Source: Corynebacterium terpenotabidum Y-11
Lineage (GTDB): Bacteria > Actinomycetota > Actinomycetes > Mycobacteriales > Mycobacteriaceae
DNA length: 64,000 nucleotides
Reading direction: 5' to 3'
Assembly (NCBI RefSeq): GCF_000418365.1
Contig: NC_021663.1
Location: 2,108,001-2,172,000, forward strand
The notes under the pieces were generated by a model, which did no database searches, was not told where the DNA came from, and saw nothing but the letters and a program-made list of their open reading frames with translations. Position 1 is the first letter of the stretch, and each line of letters begins with the position of its first letter. Of this stretch, positions 36,052-47,826 are shown in pieces. A program made the position numbers and the translations under genes.

Positions 36052-37209
36052 TCAGCGCACGACGAGCGGGGCCTTCTGGAAGCTCTTCAGGTCGCTGTAG
36101 CCGCACTTCGCCATGGAACGACGCAATCCGCCGACGAGGTTCTCCTCGCCGTAGGGGTTGTCCGTCGGACCGAAGAGCAGCTTCTCCAGCGGGACAGTCT
36201 CCCGGGTCAGTGAACCCAAGGTGCCGGCGACGGCGTCGACCTCGCCCCGGGGCAGCTTCGGGTGGGCGGCGACCGAGGGCCAGAAGAAGCCCTGACCACC
36301 GGAGCTCTCCGCCACGGACAACGGGGCACCGAGAGCGACAGCGTCCGCCCCACAGGCGATGGACTTGGCGATATCGCCGGAGGACAGCAGCTGCGAGTCC
36401 GCGATGACGTGGACGTACCGTCCACCGGTCTCGTCGAGGTAGTCCAGGCGGGCGGCCGCGGCGTCCGCGATGGCGGTGGCCATCGGCACGTCGATACCCA
36501 GCGTCGTGACATTGGTGGTGGTGCCCGCACCGACGATGACGCCGGCCACACCGGTGCGCATGAGGTGCATGGCGGTGGAGTAGTCCACCACACCACCGGC
36601 GATGACCGGGGCGTCCAGCGAACCGACGAACTCACGCAGATCCAGCGGCTCACCGTCGGAGTGGACGTGCTGGGCCGAGATCAGGGTGCCCTGGATGACC
36701 AGCAGGTCGAGCCCCGCCTTGATCAGTGCGGGGGCGAGCTCCCGGGCGTGCTGCGGAGAGACGCGCACCCCGAAGGTCACCCCGGAATCGCGGACCTCGG
36801 CGAGACGCTCCGCGAGCAGGCCGTGGTCCAGCGGTGCGGCGTGGAGTTCCTGCAGCACGGCCTGGGCGGCGAAGCCCGGCTCCGGCAGACCCAGGGGGTC
36901 ATCCCCGCCAGCAGCTGCCCGGACCTGGGCCAGCGCCGCGTCCAGATCGGCGTGGCGTCCCCACAGTCCCTCGGCGTTGATGACCGGCAGTCCGCCGAGC
37001 TTGCCGAACTCAACCGCGAATTCCGGGGTGACCACCGCGTCCGAGGGGTGGGCCATCACCGGGATCTTGAAGCGGTAGGCGTCGATCTTCCAGCTGGTGT
37101 CGACCTCATGGGACGAGCGGGTACGGCGGGAGGGGACGATGTCCACCTGGTCGAGGCCGAAGACCCGCCGGGCGGTCCGCCCCATCCCGATACTGACCTG
37201 ATCCTGCAT
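36052..37209 (-). CDS. guaB3: GuaB3 family IMP dehydrogenase-like protein
   Basis: 385 residues, TIM-barrel without CBS domains. GRTARRVFGLDQVDIVPSRRTR at the start, FKIPVMAHPSDAVV, then the phosphate loop region GVAGVIVGAGTTTNVTTLGIDVPMATAI, in which the residue equivalent to the catalytic Cys is a Thr. Homologues follow guaB in most actinobacteria; some act as GMP reductase. 13 nt downstream of guaB. Confidence 0.92.
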   Translation of the reverse strand: MQDQVSIGMGRTARRVFGLDQVDIVPSRRTRSSHEVDTSWKIDAYRFKIPVMAHPSDAVVTPEFAVEFGKLGGLPVINAEGLWGRHADLDAALAQVRAAAGGDDPLGLPEPGFAAQAVLQELHAAPLDHGLLAERLAEVRDSGVTFGVRVSPQHARELAPALIKAGLDLLVIQGTLISAQHVHSDGEPLDLREFVGSLDAPVIAGGVVDYSTAMHLMRTGVAGVIVGAGTTTNVTTLGIDVPMATAIADAAAARLDYLDETGGRYVHVIADSQLLSSGDIAKSIACGADAVALGAPLSVAESSGGQGFFWPSVAAHPKLPRGEVDAVAGTLGSLTRETVPLEKLLFGPTDNPYGEENLVGGLRRSMAKCGYSDLKSFQKAPLVVR

Positions 37210-37222
37210 GGTGTGTAGTCCT

Positions 37223-39307
<2,085 letters not shown>

Positions 39308-40132
39308 TCAGCTGCCTGTGGGTGTCCCCGACACGACGCCACTGTGGGCGGGGGTGCTGATCTTCGCGGCCTCGCCCTCGGTCGTCGTCTCCTGCCCGGT
39401 CGGCTGTGCTTCCGGGGACGGTTCCGCCACCTCGGGCTGGTCGGTGGTCTCCCCCGGGACCACTGACACCGGGTCGGTCGGAGACACCTCGATCGCCGGG
39501 TCGGTCTCCTCGCGGGGCTCCACCGGATCAACGACCTCCGTCGGAGTCTCCGGATCAGTGGTCGCCGCCTCGTCCGCCGGGGACGACGGCCCGGTCGACG
39601 ACCGGTCGACGGCACCGGACTCGGTAAGCCCCGGGGTGGCGCTCCCGACCGTCCCGTCGCCGTCCTGCTGTCCCTTGTCCCTGCCGTCGTCACTGAGGGC
39701 GGGGATGCCGGGGATGACGCCGTGATAGGCCGCCACGCCGAATCCACCGACGGCGAGGGCCGCAGCCACACCGCCGGCGATGACCATGCCGGTCACCGAC
39801 ACACCACCGGCCGCGGCCGCCCGGCCGGTGAGACCGGCGAAGCGCCGACGTCGGCGGTGCCGCCCCGACGGCCCGACCAGGGTCACCGGGGCAGCACCCT
39901 CAGCGTCCAACAGGGCGTTGATATCCGGCACAGCGACCGGGGCGGTGGCCTCACGGGCATCGAGTTCCGCAGTCGTCCGCGCGAGCAGCGCCAGGAGCGG
40001 GTCGTCGGTGGCGGGGGCGTTGCCCGTGCCGACCGCGTCCAGCCACCGGTCAAGCTGGATGACGGCATCGGCGTCCACGGGGACGGAGCCGTCCCGCGCC
40101 GCGTCATCGGTAAACCGGTACCGGTCGTTCAT
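39308..40132 (-). CDS. rsdA: anti-sigma-D factor RsdA
   Basis: 274 residues: cytoplasmic N-terminus (about 1-100) with sigma-binding region DADAVIQLDRWLDAVG, a single membrane span (VTGMVIAGGVAAALAVGGFGVAAY, roughly 110-135), and an extracytoplasmic Ser/Thr/Pro/Asp-rich tail, as in mycobacterial RsdA, which is degraded to release SigD. ATG overlaps the sigD stop by 4 nt. Confidence 0.88.
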   Translation of the reverse strand: MNDRYRFTDDAARDGSVPVDADAVIQLDRWLDAVGTGNAPATDDPLLALLARTTAELDAREATAPVAVPDINALLDAEGAAPVTLVGPSGRHRRRRRFAGLTGRAAAAGGVSVTGMVIAGGVAAALAVGGFGVAAYHGVIPGIPALSDDGRDKGQQDGDGTVGSATPGLTESGAVDRSSTGPSSPADEAATTDPETPTEVVDPVEPREETDPAIEVSPTDPVSVVPGETTDQPEVAEPSPEAQPTGQETTTEGEAAKISTPAHSGVVSGTPTGS

Positions 40133-40731
40133 TTCTGTGCCCTCGCATCCTGCTGATGCTCATCGCCGCGTTCCTCAAGAACTGCCCGCATCTTCGCCAG
40201 CGCCCGGAACTGTGCAACCCGCACCGCCCCGGCCGTCGAACCGACGATAGCCGCGGTCTCTTCGGCGGAATACCCGCCGAAAACCCTGAGGGACACGATC
40301 CTGCGTGCCTTCTCACCCAGCACATCGAGCAGATCCGCCACTTCGTTACACCCGCTACGCTCAACGGCCAACGACTCGGGAGTGTCCCACGTCAACTCCC
40401 GGTCCGGGACATCATCGGTGGGTGTCGACAGGTCACGACCCTGGGAACGGCGGGCGTCCACGATCTTGTTCGCGGCGATCCGGTACACGAAGGCCATGAA
40501 CGGCCGGCCCTCATCCCGGTAGCCCGGCAGCGCCTTCGCCACGGCGAGACAGATCTCCTGGGCGAGGTCTTCCGGCGTGGGGTACTTCGTCGACGGCACC
40601 CGGACCCGGCAGTACCGCAGCACCGGAGGATGGACGAGGTTGATGATCTGCTGCAGTGCAGCGCGGTCCCCTGCCACGGCGGACGGGACAAGCTGCGACA
40701 GCAGCTCATCACTCTCGTCAGTCGCCGTCAT
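40129..40731 (-). CDS. sigD: ECF sigma factor SigD
   Basis: 200 residues from ATG 40731 (AAAGG upstream; a GTG at 40767 could add 12). Sigma region 2: VHPPVLRYCRVRVPSTKYPTPEDLAQEICLAVAKAL...FMAFVYRIAANKIVDARRSQ; region 4: LDVLGEKARRIVSLRVFGGYSAEETAAIVGSTAGAVRVAQFRALAKMR. In Corynebacterium SigD governs mycomembrane and cell-wall genes. Cotranscribed with its anti-sigma RsdA. Confidence 0.93.
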   Translation of the reverse strand: MTATDESDELLSQLVPSAVAGDRAALQQIINLVHPPVLRYCRVRVPSTKYPTPEDLAQEICLAVAKALPGYRDEGRPFMAFVYRIAANKIVDARRSQGRDLSTPTDDVPDRELTWDTPESLAVERSGCNEVADLLDVLGEKARRIVSLRVFGGYSAEETAAIVGSTAGAVRVAQFRALAKMRAVLEERGDEHQQDARAQK

Positions 40732-41099
40732 GGTGCCTTTGTCGTCCTGTCGTCCGTCGTCCGTCACTCGTCGGCACCTCGTACAGATACCGCTGTATGC
40801 CCAGGATCTACCGTGGAGGGGCCCCGAAAAAAGTTACCACAACAGCACCTTCCCCCCGGACGGGGGCATCAATCCGTGTGTTCGCGCTGCCGCCCCGGCC
40901 ACACTGCCCTAGGGTGTGTTTTCTGGGGAAATACGGGGGGAACAGCGCTTTCCCGGTCCGGGACACATGCTGCGAACATTCGTCATCTGCCGCACAAAAG
41001 CCTGTTACGTGCCGTTCACGCGCACCGGCGAAGCTGTGCTCATCGGATCACAACGCGGTGATCCACCGTCCACGGACGGATGTCACGAGGAGAACAGCC
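40732..41099. other. 368-nt divergent promoter region sigD/whiB
   Basis: No coding frame is convincing. It must carry the promoters of sigD (minus) and whiB (plus). A GTAACTTT motif on the minus strand (around 40831-40838) resembles the -35 of SigD-dependent promoters, but no matching -10 at the right spacing is clear. Confidence 0.4.
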
Positions 41100-41417
41100 A
41101 TGCCGCAGCCGAGCCAGCTTCCGGGTCCGACGTCAGATTTCTGGGAGTGGCAGCTCCACGGCGCCTGCCGGGGTGCGGATTCCGCCGTGTTCTTCCACCC
41201 GGACGGGGAGCGTGGCCGGGCCCGTGCCATGCGGGAGCACCGCGCCAAGGCGATCTGCCGGGAGTGCCCGGTCCTGGCCCAGTGCCGCGACCACGCACTG
41301 TCCGTCGGCGAGGTCTACGGCATCTGGGGCGGGATGAGCGAATCCGAGCGCGCCACCGCCGACCGTCGCCAGCGGGCCGGGCGGATCAGCCGCACCGCCC
41401 AGCGCGTCTCCGCGTAG
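41100..41417 (+). CDS. WhiB-family iron-sulfur regulator (WhiB3/WhcB position)
   Basis: 105 residues with four cluster cysteines C23, C53, C56, C62 and the GIWGG turn (74-78) followed by a basic tail ERATADRRQRAGR for DNA binding. AGGAG lies 8 nt before the ATG at 41100. Position next to sigD and groEL corresponds to mycobacterial whiB3; in C. glutamicum the gene here is a whc gene. Senses redox or NO through a 4Fe-4S cluster and works with the housekeeping sigma factor. Confidence 0.9.
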   Translation: MPQPSQLPGPTSDFWEWQLHGACRGADSAVFFHPDGERGRARAMREHRAKAICRECPVLAQCRDHALSVGEVYGIWGGMSESERATADRRQRAGRISRTAQRVSA

Positions 41418-41452
41418 GACGGTGACGCCACTCCCCCACCCGGACACGAAAG

Positions 41453-41509
41453 AAATCTGACCCGAGGGGTCGGTCCTGGACTTCCAGGCCAACCCCCCGG
41501 GTCAGATTT
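41453..41509. terminator. bidirectional terminator whiB/groEL
   Basis: AAATCTGACCCG (41453-41464) and CGGGTCAGATTT (41498-41509) form a perfect 12-bp stem with a T run (TTTTTT) on +; the loop holds a second hairpin. Lies between convergent genes. Confidence 0.88.
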
Positions 41510-41541
41510 TTTCCCTCTGCGCCTCTAGCGGCCGGAGCCGA

Positions 41542-43465
<1,924 letters not shown>

Positions 43466-43568
43466 GATGAATACCTCCGTGTATTCAGTCCGAATGAGTT
43501 TGCTTGTGCCGGTTGGTGAGCCTGCACAGCCGTCGTCGCGGGTGAACAACTGTGTGTCTTGCAACCTC

Positions 43569-43595
43569 CTGGCACTCTACCCTGGCAAGTGCTAG
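43569..43595 (-). promoter_or_regulatory. CIRCE element (HrcA operator) upstream of groESL
   Basis: On the minus strand: CTAGCACTT-N9-GAGTGCCAG, against the CIRCE consensus TTAGCACTC-N9-GAGTGCTAA. It lies about 105 nt upstream of the groES GTG and overlaps the stop codon of the upstream fusion gene (43594-43592). Confidence 0.85.
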
Positions 43596-45928
43596 CCCTC
43601 AACCGCCCCGTCTGCCAACAGCGGAGTTTCCACGTCCATCGACGGATCGGTGGCCGCCCGCAGTCCGCTCGGTGCCGCCCCGGCGGCGATGAGGTGCGCG
43701 GCCAGCGTCGCGATCATCACCCCGTTGTCGGTGCACAGCGGCAACGGCGGGACGTGCAGCGTCACCCCGGCGTCGGCACAGCGGGCCGCCGCCAGGTCCC
43801 GCAACCGCCGGTTCGCCGACACCCCGCCGCCGAGCAGCAGCACCGTGGCACCGGTGTCCCGGCAGGCCTGCACCGCCTTGGCAGTCAGCACATCGACGAC
43901 GGCCTCCTGGAAGGACGCGCAGAGGTCGGCGACCGGAATGACCTCCCCACGGCGCGCCGCCTGTTCGACGTAGCGGGCGACCGCGGTCTTCAGTCCGGAG
44001 AAGGAGAAGTCATAGGCCGGGTCCGAGGACTTCGACAGGCCACGCGGGAAGGCGATGGCCCTGCCGTCACCGGACGCCGCAAGCCGGTCGATGACCGGAC
44101 CCCCCGGATAGCCCAGACCGAGCAGCCGGGCGACCTTGTCATAGGCCTCACCGGCGGCGTCATCGAGAGTGGAGCCGAGCTCGACCATCGGCCGACCCAC
44201 GCCACGGACCTCGAGGATCTGGGTGTGCCCACCACTGACCAGCAGGGCGACGGCATGGGGCAGGTCGTCGGGGACGGTGGCGTCGCGCCCGGGGTCCCCG
44301 GTGTGCAGGGTGTCGACCGCGACATGTCCGCCGAGGTGGTTGACCCCGTAGAAGGGCACCTCCCAGGCGGCGGCGCACGCCTTCGCGGCCGCCGCACCGA
44401 CCAGCAGTGCCCCGGCCAGGCCCGGCCCGACGGTGGCGGCGACAGCGTCCGGACGGGTCCGGCCACTGTGTGCGGCCAGGTCGGCCCGGGCTGCCTGCAG
44501 AGTCGGCACGACCGACTCCAGATGGGCCCGCGAGGCGATCTCCGGGACGACACCACCGAAACGGGCGTGCTGCTCCATCGAGGACGCCACGCGGTTGCTG
44601 ATCTGCGTCACCGTGGTGTGCCCGTCGCCCGTCGCGAGTTCCACGATGCCGACGCCGGTCTCGTCGCAGGAGCTCTCGATGCCGAGCACGATCTGCGGAC
44701 CGGAGCCCGCAGACGCCGGGGAGGTGGGAGCCGCCGGTGCCGCGGCCGGCCGAACCATCGTGTAGGCGTCCGCCCCCGACGGCTGGTAGTACCCGCGCCG
44801 GGTGCCGATGATGTCGAAGCCGTAGCGCCGGTAGAGGCCGACCGCCGGCTCATTGTCGGTCCGGACCTCGAGGAACACCGGGCCCCGGTGCCGGTCCGCC
44901 AGCTCAATGAGCGGGTCCATGAGCAGCATCGACCAGCCGCGTCCCTGCGCCTCCGGTGTCAGGGCGATGGTGTGGATCTCGAACTCCGGGTCGGACACCG
45001 GACCCGCCATCGCCAGCCCGGCGAAGCCCAGCAGGTCGCCGTCGCGGAACAGCCCCAGGTAGCGGGTGTGCGGTGCGGTGATCTCCGACCGGAAGGCCGC
45101 CGCCGACCAGGGGGAGTCGCCGGTGAAGACGGATTCCTCGATGACGGCGCAGGCGGCGGCGTCCTCCTCGGTGAGTTTGGCGACCACCGGGGTGCCCGCC
45201 GCAGAATCCAGGTCCACACCGTGGAAGTCCAGCGCCTCGGAGACCGGTTTCCGGGTCGGTTCGACCGCATCGGGACGTCGCAGGTACAGGGCCCGCAGGG
45301 GCACGCCGGGACGGCTCAGCGGGCCTCGCCGCAGCGCCGCGGTGACCAGGCCCGAGGGAGTCGGATGGGCATCGGTGGCGAGCAGATCCCAGGACTTCGG
45401 GATCTGCCCGGGCGTCGCCGCGATCTCCCGGGCGGCGAGAACGCGCGCCTGCGGATACTGCCCCGCCGGTACGTCTGGCGCGGTGACCTCGGGTCCGTCG
45501 ACGATACGGGCGGCGGTGGGGTCCACCACGGTCCAGTACCACTCGCGGCGGCGGGCGTCGCTGACCACGAGCACCGTGTCCGGTGTCGGGTCCGCGCTGC
45601 CGGATCCGGCGCAGGCGGTCGCCACATGGCTCTCCACCCCGTGCACCGGGACGCCGAGCGCCTCACCGAACGCCGCAGCGGTCGCCATACCGACCCGCAG
45701 GCCGGTGAACGGTCCGGGCCCGGTCCCGACGACGACGGCATCCAGGTTCCCCGGGGTCAGGCCGGCCTCGGCGAGGCAGTCGACGATGTTCGGGGTGAGG
45801 ACCTCCATGTGCCCCCGCGGGTTGAGCTCGGTGCGCTCCGCGAGGACGCGCAGAGCGCCGGTGGAGGACACCTCCACCACCCCGGCGACGACATGGGAGG
45901 TGGACGTGTCGACCGCGAGAACATGCAT
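43592..45928 (-). CDS. TsaB-RimI-TsaD triple fusion (tRNA t6A synthesis plus ribosomal-protein acetyltransferase)
   Basis: 778 residues in one uninterrupted frame. Residues 1-220 are TsaB ([23 protein letters not shown] at 66-80). A short linker leads to a GNAT domain at about 248-393 ([20 protein letters not shown], the acetyl-CoA loop; [13 protein letters not shown]), i.e. RimI. An Ala/Pro/Ser linker (394-410) joins TsaD at 412-762: [14 protein letters not shown], the metal ligands in NHLGGH (His531, His535), [10 protein letters not shown], and [11 protein letters not shown]. TsaB and TsaD with TsaE (encoded upstream) transfer threonylcarbamoyl to A37 of ANN-decoding tRNAs. In M. tuberculosis these are three separate consecutive genes in the same order, so the fusion is a collapse of that operon. 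Confidence 0.95.
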   Translation of the reverse strand: MHVLAVDTSTSHVVAGVVEVSSTGALRVLAERTELNPRGHMEVLTPNIVDCLAEAGLTPGNLDAVVVGTGPGPFTGLRVGMATAAAFGEALGVPVHGVESHVATACAGSGSADPTPDTVLVVSDARRREWYWTVVDPTAARIVDGPEVTAPDVPAGQYPQARVLAAREIAATPGQIPKSWDLLATDAHPTPSGLVTAALRRGPLSRPGVPLRALYLRRPDAVEPTRKPVSEALDFHGVDLDSAAGTPVVAKLTEEDAAACAVIEESVFTGDSPWSAAAFRSEITAPHTRYLGLFRDGDLLGFAGLAMAGPVSDPEFEIHTIALTPEAQGRGWSMLLMDPLIELADRHRGPVFLEVRTDNEPAVGLYRRYGFDIIGTRRGYYQPSGADAYTMVRPAAAPAAPTSPASAGSGPQIVLGIESSCDETGVGIVELATGDGHTTVTQISNRVASSMEQHARFGGVVPEIASRAHLESVVPTLQAARADLAAHSGRTRPDAVAATVGPGLAGALLVGAAAAKACAAAWEVPFYGVNHLGGHVAVDTLHTGDPGRDATVPDDLPHAVALLVSGGHTQILEVRGVGRPMVELGSTLDDAAGEAYDKVARLLGLGYPGGPVIDRLAASGDGRAIAFPRGLSKSSDPAYDFSFSGLKTAVARYVEQAARRGEVIPVADLCASFQEAVVDVLTAKAVQACRDTGATVLLLGGGVSANRRLRDLAAARCADAGVTLHVPPLPLCTDNGVMIATLAAHLIAAGAAPSGLRAATDPSMDVETPLLADGAVEG

Positions 45929-45973
45929 GGCTCAGCAGTCTAGTACCTCGCCCCGACCCCCTGAAGAAAAGGC

Positions 45974-46010
45974 GGAAGCCCGCTGCACTCTCCATTTGCA
46001 GCGGGCTTCC
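45974..46010 (-). terminator. intrinsic terminator between tsaE and the TsaB-RimI-TsaD gene
   Basis: Perfect 14-bp stem GGAAGCCCGCTGCA (45974-45987) / TGCAGCGGGCTTCC (45997-46010), 9-nt loop; on the minus strand it is followed by CCTTTTCTT. It would end the alr-tsaE transcript before the fusion gene. Confidence 0.8.
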
Positions 46011-46097
46011 TATTGGATACACCCCTCACAGTGATCCGAGGCCCATTATGCACGGCCTCCCACGAACATGCAATAGCGGGGGCACCGGATTGACGGA

Positions 46098-46655
46098 TCA
46101 GCCCCGGTCGATCCAGGCCCACCGCAGGTCACGGGGTTCTTCATCACAAGCATCGGCCTCACCCGCCACATCCCGGACAATCTCCACGTCAATGACCCGG
46201 TTCGACAGCGTCTCGACCACACCACGGCCCCACTCGGCGACGAGGACGCGGTCCCCCAGGTCATCGTCGACGTCGAGGGACTCCAGCATGTCGAGCACCG
46301 CCTCGCGCGGCAGGTCCGCGCCCTCGGCCCGGACCGCGGTATGGACCGCGTCCCCGAGCAACCGGTAGGCGTCCATGTGGAGCATCCCGACCCCCGGCGA
46401 CCCGTCGGCACGCTGCCCGGCCCGATGCGACCGGATGATGGTGAACGTCGGCGACTGGACCCGCCCCGTCGCCCCCAGACCCCGGGCCAGTCCCTGGGTG
46501 AACGTGGTCTTACCGGCGCCGAGCGGGCCAGTGAGCACCACCACGTCCCCGGCGCGCAGGACCGCGCCCAGGCCCTCCCCCAGTGCCCGCATATCCGCTG
46601 CGGTGGGGGCCGGCACCACACCCGTCGGAGCGGTGAAGTCGGGGGAACCGGTCAC
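46098..46655 (-). CDS. tsaE: tRNA t6A biosynthesis ATPase TsaE
   Basis: 185-residue P-loop protein; Walker A GPLGAGKTT (43-51), TFIIRSHRAG and the conserved HMDAYRL and EWG motifs. It supports TsaD in tRNA threonylcarbamoylation. GTG 46655 overlaps the alr stop (GTGA), so the two are translationally coupled. The C-terminal 40 residues are poorly conserved. Confidence 0.93.
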   Translation of the reverse strand: MTGSPDFTAPTGVVPAPTAADMRALGEGLGAVLRAGDVVVLTGPLGAGKTTFTQGLARGLGATGRVQSPTFTIIRSHRAGQRADGSPGVGMLHMDAYRLLGDAVHTAVRAEGADLPREAVLDMLESLDVDDDLGDRVLVAEWGRGVVETLSNRVIDVEIVRDVAGEADACDEEPRDLRWAWIDRG

Positions 46656-47800
46656 GGCTGCACCGGGACCGTGCGGCGGGCCACCCGGGACCCGCGCGGC
46701 AGGGTGAGGATCTCGTAGTCGATGGTGCCTGCGGCGTCCGCGATCTCCCGGACGGAGCGTCCTCCCTCACCGAAGATCACCGCCCAGTCGCCGGGGCGCA
46801 CCGACGCCCCCGGGCCGTCCACGTCCACCGGACCGAGGTCGATGACGATCTGGTCCATGCACACCCGCCCGATCTGCGGGTACCAGGTGCCGTTGACGGT
46901 GACGCCGAACTTGCCGGACAGGGCCCGCGGCAGCCCGTCAGCGTAGCCCAGCGCGACGACGGCGGTGCGGCGGTCGGTCGGGGCGATCCAGTGGTGTCCG
47001 TAACTCACACCCTCCCCTTCGGCGACGACACGGGTGGTGACGACCTTCGCGCGCAGTGTCATCGCCGCACGCAGTTCCACCCCGCTGGGCAGAGCGCAGG
47101 GATCCACCCCGTAGATCCCGACGCCGGGGCGCACCATCTCATGGCGCAGATCGGCGCGGGACAGTACCGCCGGGGTGTTCGCGATGTGGTTCACCGGCAC
47201 GTCGAGCCCACGGGCCCGGCATTCCTGGATCCGGGCGGCGAACAGGGCCTCCTGCCGGTCGGTGACCGGCGAGGTGGGATCATCCGCACTGGCGAAGTGG
47301 GAGAACAGCCCGGTGATCTCCAGGTGTCCGGCGTCGACGGCGGCGTCCGCCCGCTCGAGTGCCTCCGGCCACTCCGCCGGGCTGATCCCGGAGCGGGACA
47401 GACCCGTGTCCACCATCAACCCGACCTTCATCGGCCGACCGGCGGATGCGGCGGTGGCGACCGCGGCATCCAGATGCGCCAGAGACGGGATCCCCAGGGT
47501 GATGTCCCGGTCCAGCGCACCGGTGAGGTCCTCCCCCTCCGCCAGCCAGATCCATGCGGTGACCGGGGCGGTGACCCCGGTGTCCCGCAGATCCAGGGCC
47601 TCGCCGAGGGTGGCGACGCCCAACGCCTGTGCACCGGCGTCCACCGCAGTGCGTGCGATATCCGCCATACCGTGGTTGTATCCGTCGGCCTTGACCACCG
47701 CCATGACTCCGGCCGGGGCGACCAGTGCGGCGAAGGTGCGCACATTGTGCGCCACCGCACCCAGGTCGATGACTGTTTCCGCGAGAACGTGCGTGTTCGT
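46652..47800 (-). CDS. alr: alanine racemase, apparent ACG start
   Basis: 382 residues if begun at ACG 47800. PLP lysine Lys37 in VVKADGYNHG; catalytic Tyr region VSYGHHWIA; MCMDQ-type RVCMDQIVIDLG. Makes D-alanine for peptidoglycan. The first conventional start codon, GTG 47755, would remove the conserved first beta strand, while the 15 upstream codons read TNTHVLAETVIDLGA, exactly the Alr N-terminus. AAGGA lies 8 nt before the ACG. No ATG, GTG or TTG exists in frame upstream of 47755 as far as examined. Either ACG initiates, or this is a start-codon mutation or a base error. Follows glmS by 26 nt. Confidence 0.9.
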   Translation of the reverse strand, partial: TNTHVLAETVIDLGAVAHNVRTFAALVAPAGVMAVVKADGYNHGMADIARTAVDAGAQALGVATLGEALDLRDTGVTAPVTAWIWLAEGEDLTGALDRDITLGIPSLAHLDAAVATAASAGRPMKVGLMVDTGLSRSGISPAEWPEALERADAAVDAGHLEITGLFSHFASADDPTSPVTDRQEALFAARIQECRARGLDVPVNHIANTPAVLSRADLRHEMVRPGVGIYGVDPCALPSGVELRAAMTLRAKVVTTRVVAEGEGVSYGHHWIAPTDRRTAVVALGYADGLPRALSGKFGVTVNGTWYPQIGRVCMDQIVIDLGPVDVDGPGASVRPGDWAVIFGEGGRSVREIADAAGTIDYEILTLPRGSRVARRTVPVQP

Positions 47801-47826
47801 GGTTCCGTTCCTTCTACTTGGGCGGT

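Noticed and set aside
43559..45943. 794-codon open frame on + opposite the TsaB-RimI-TsaD gene
   Set aside because: Arg/Gly-rich shadow; the minus-strand frame has three intact domains.
46053..46090. short minus-strand frame between tsaE and the fusion gene
   Set aside because: Contains a strong terminator, no ribosome site and no resemblance.
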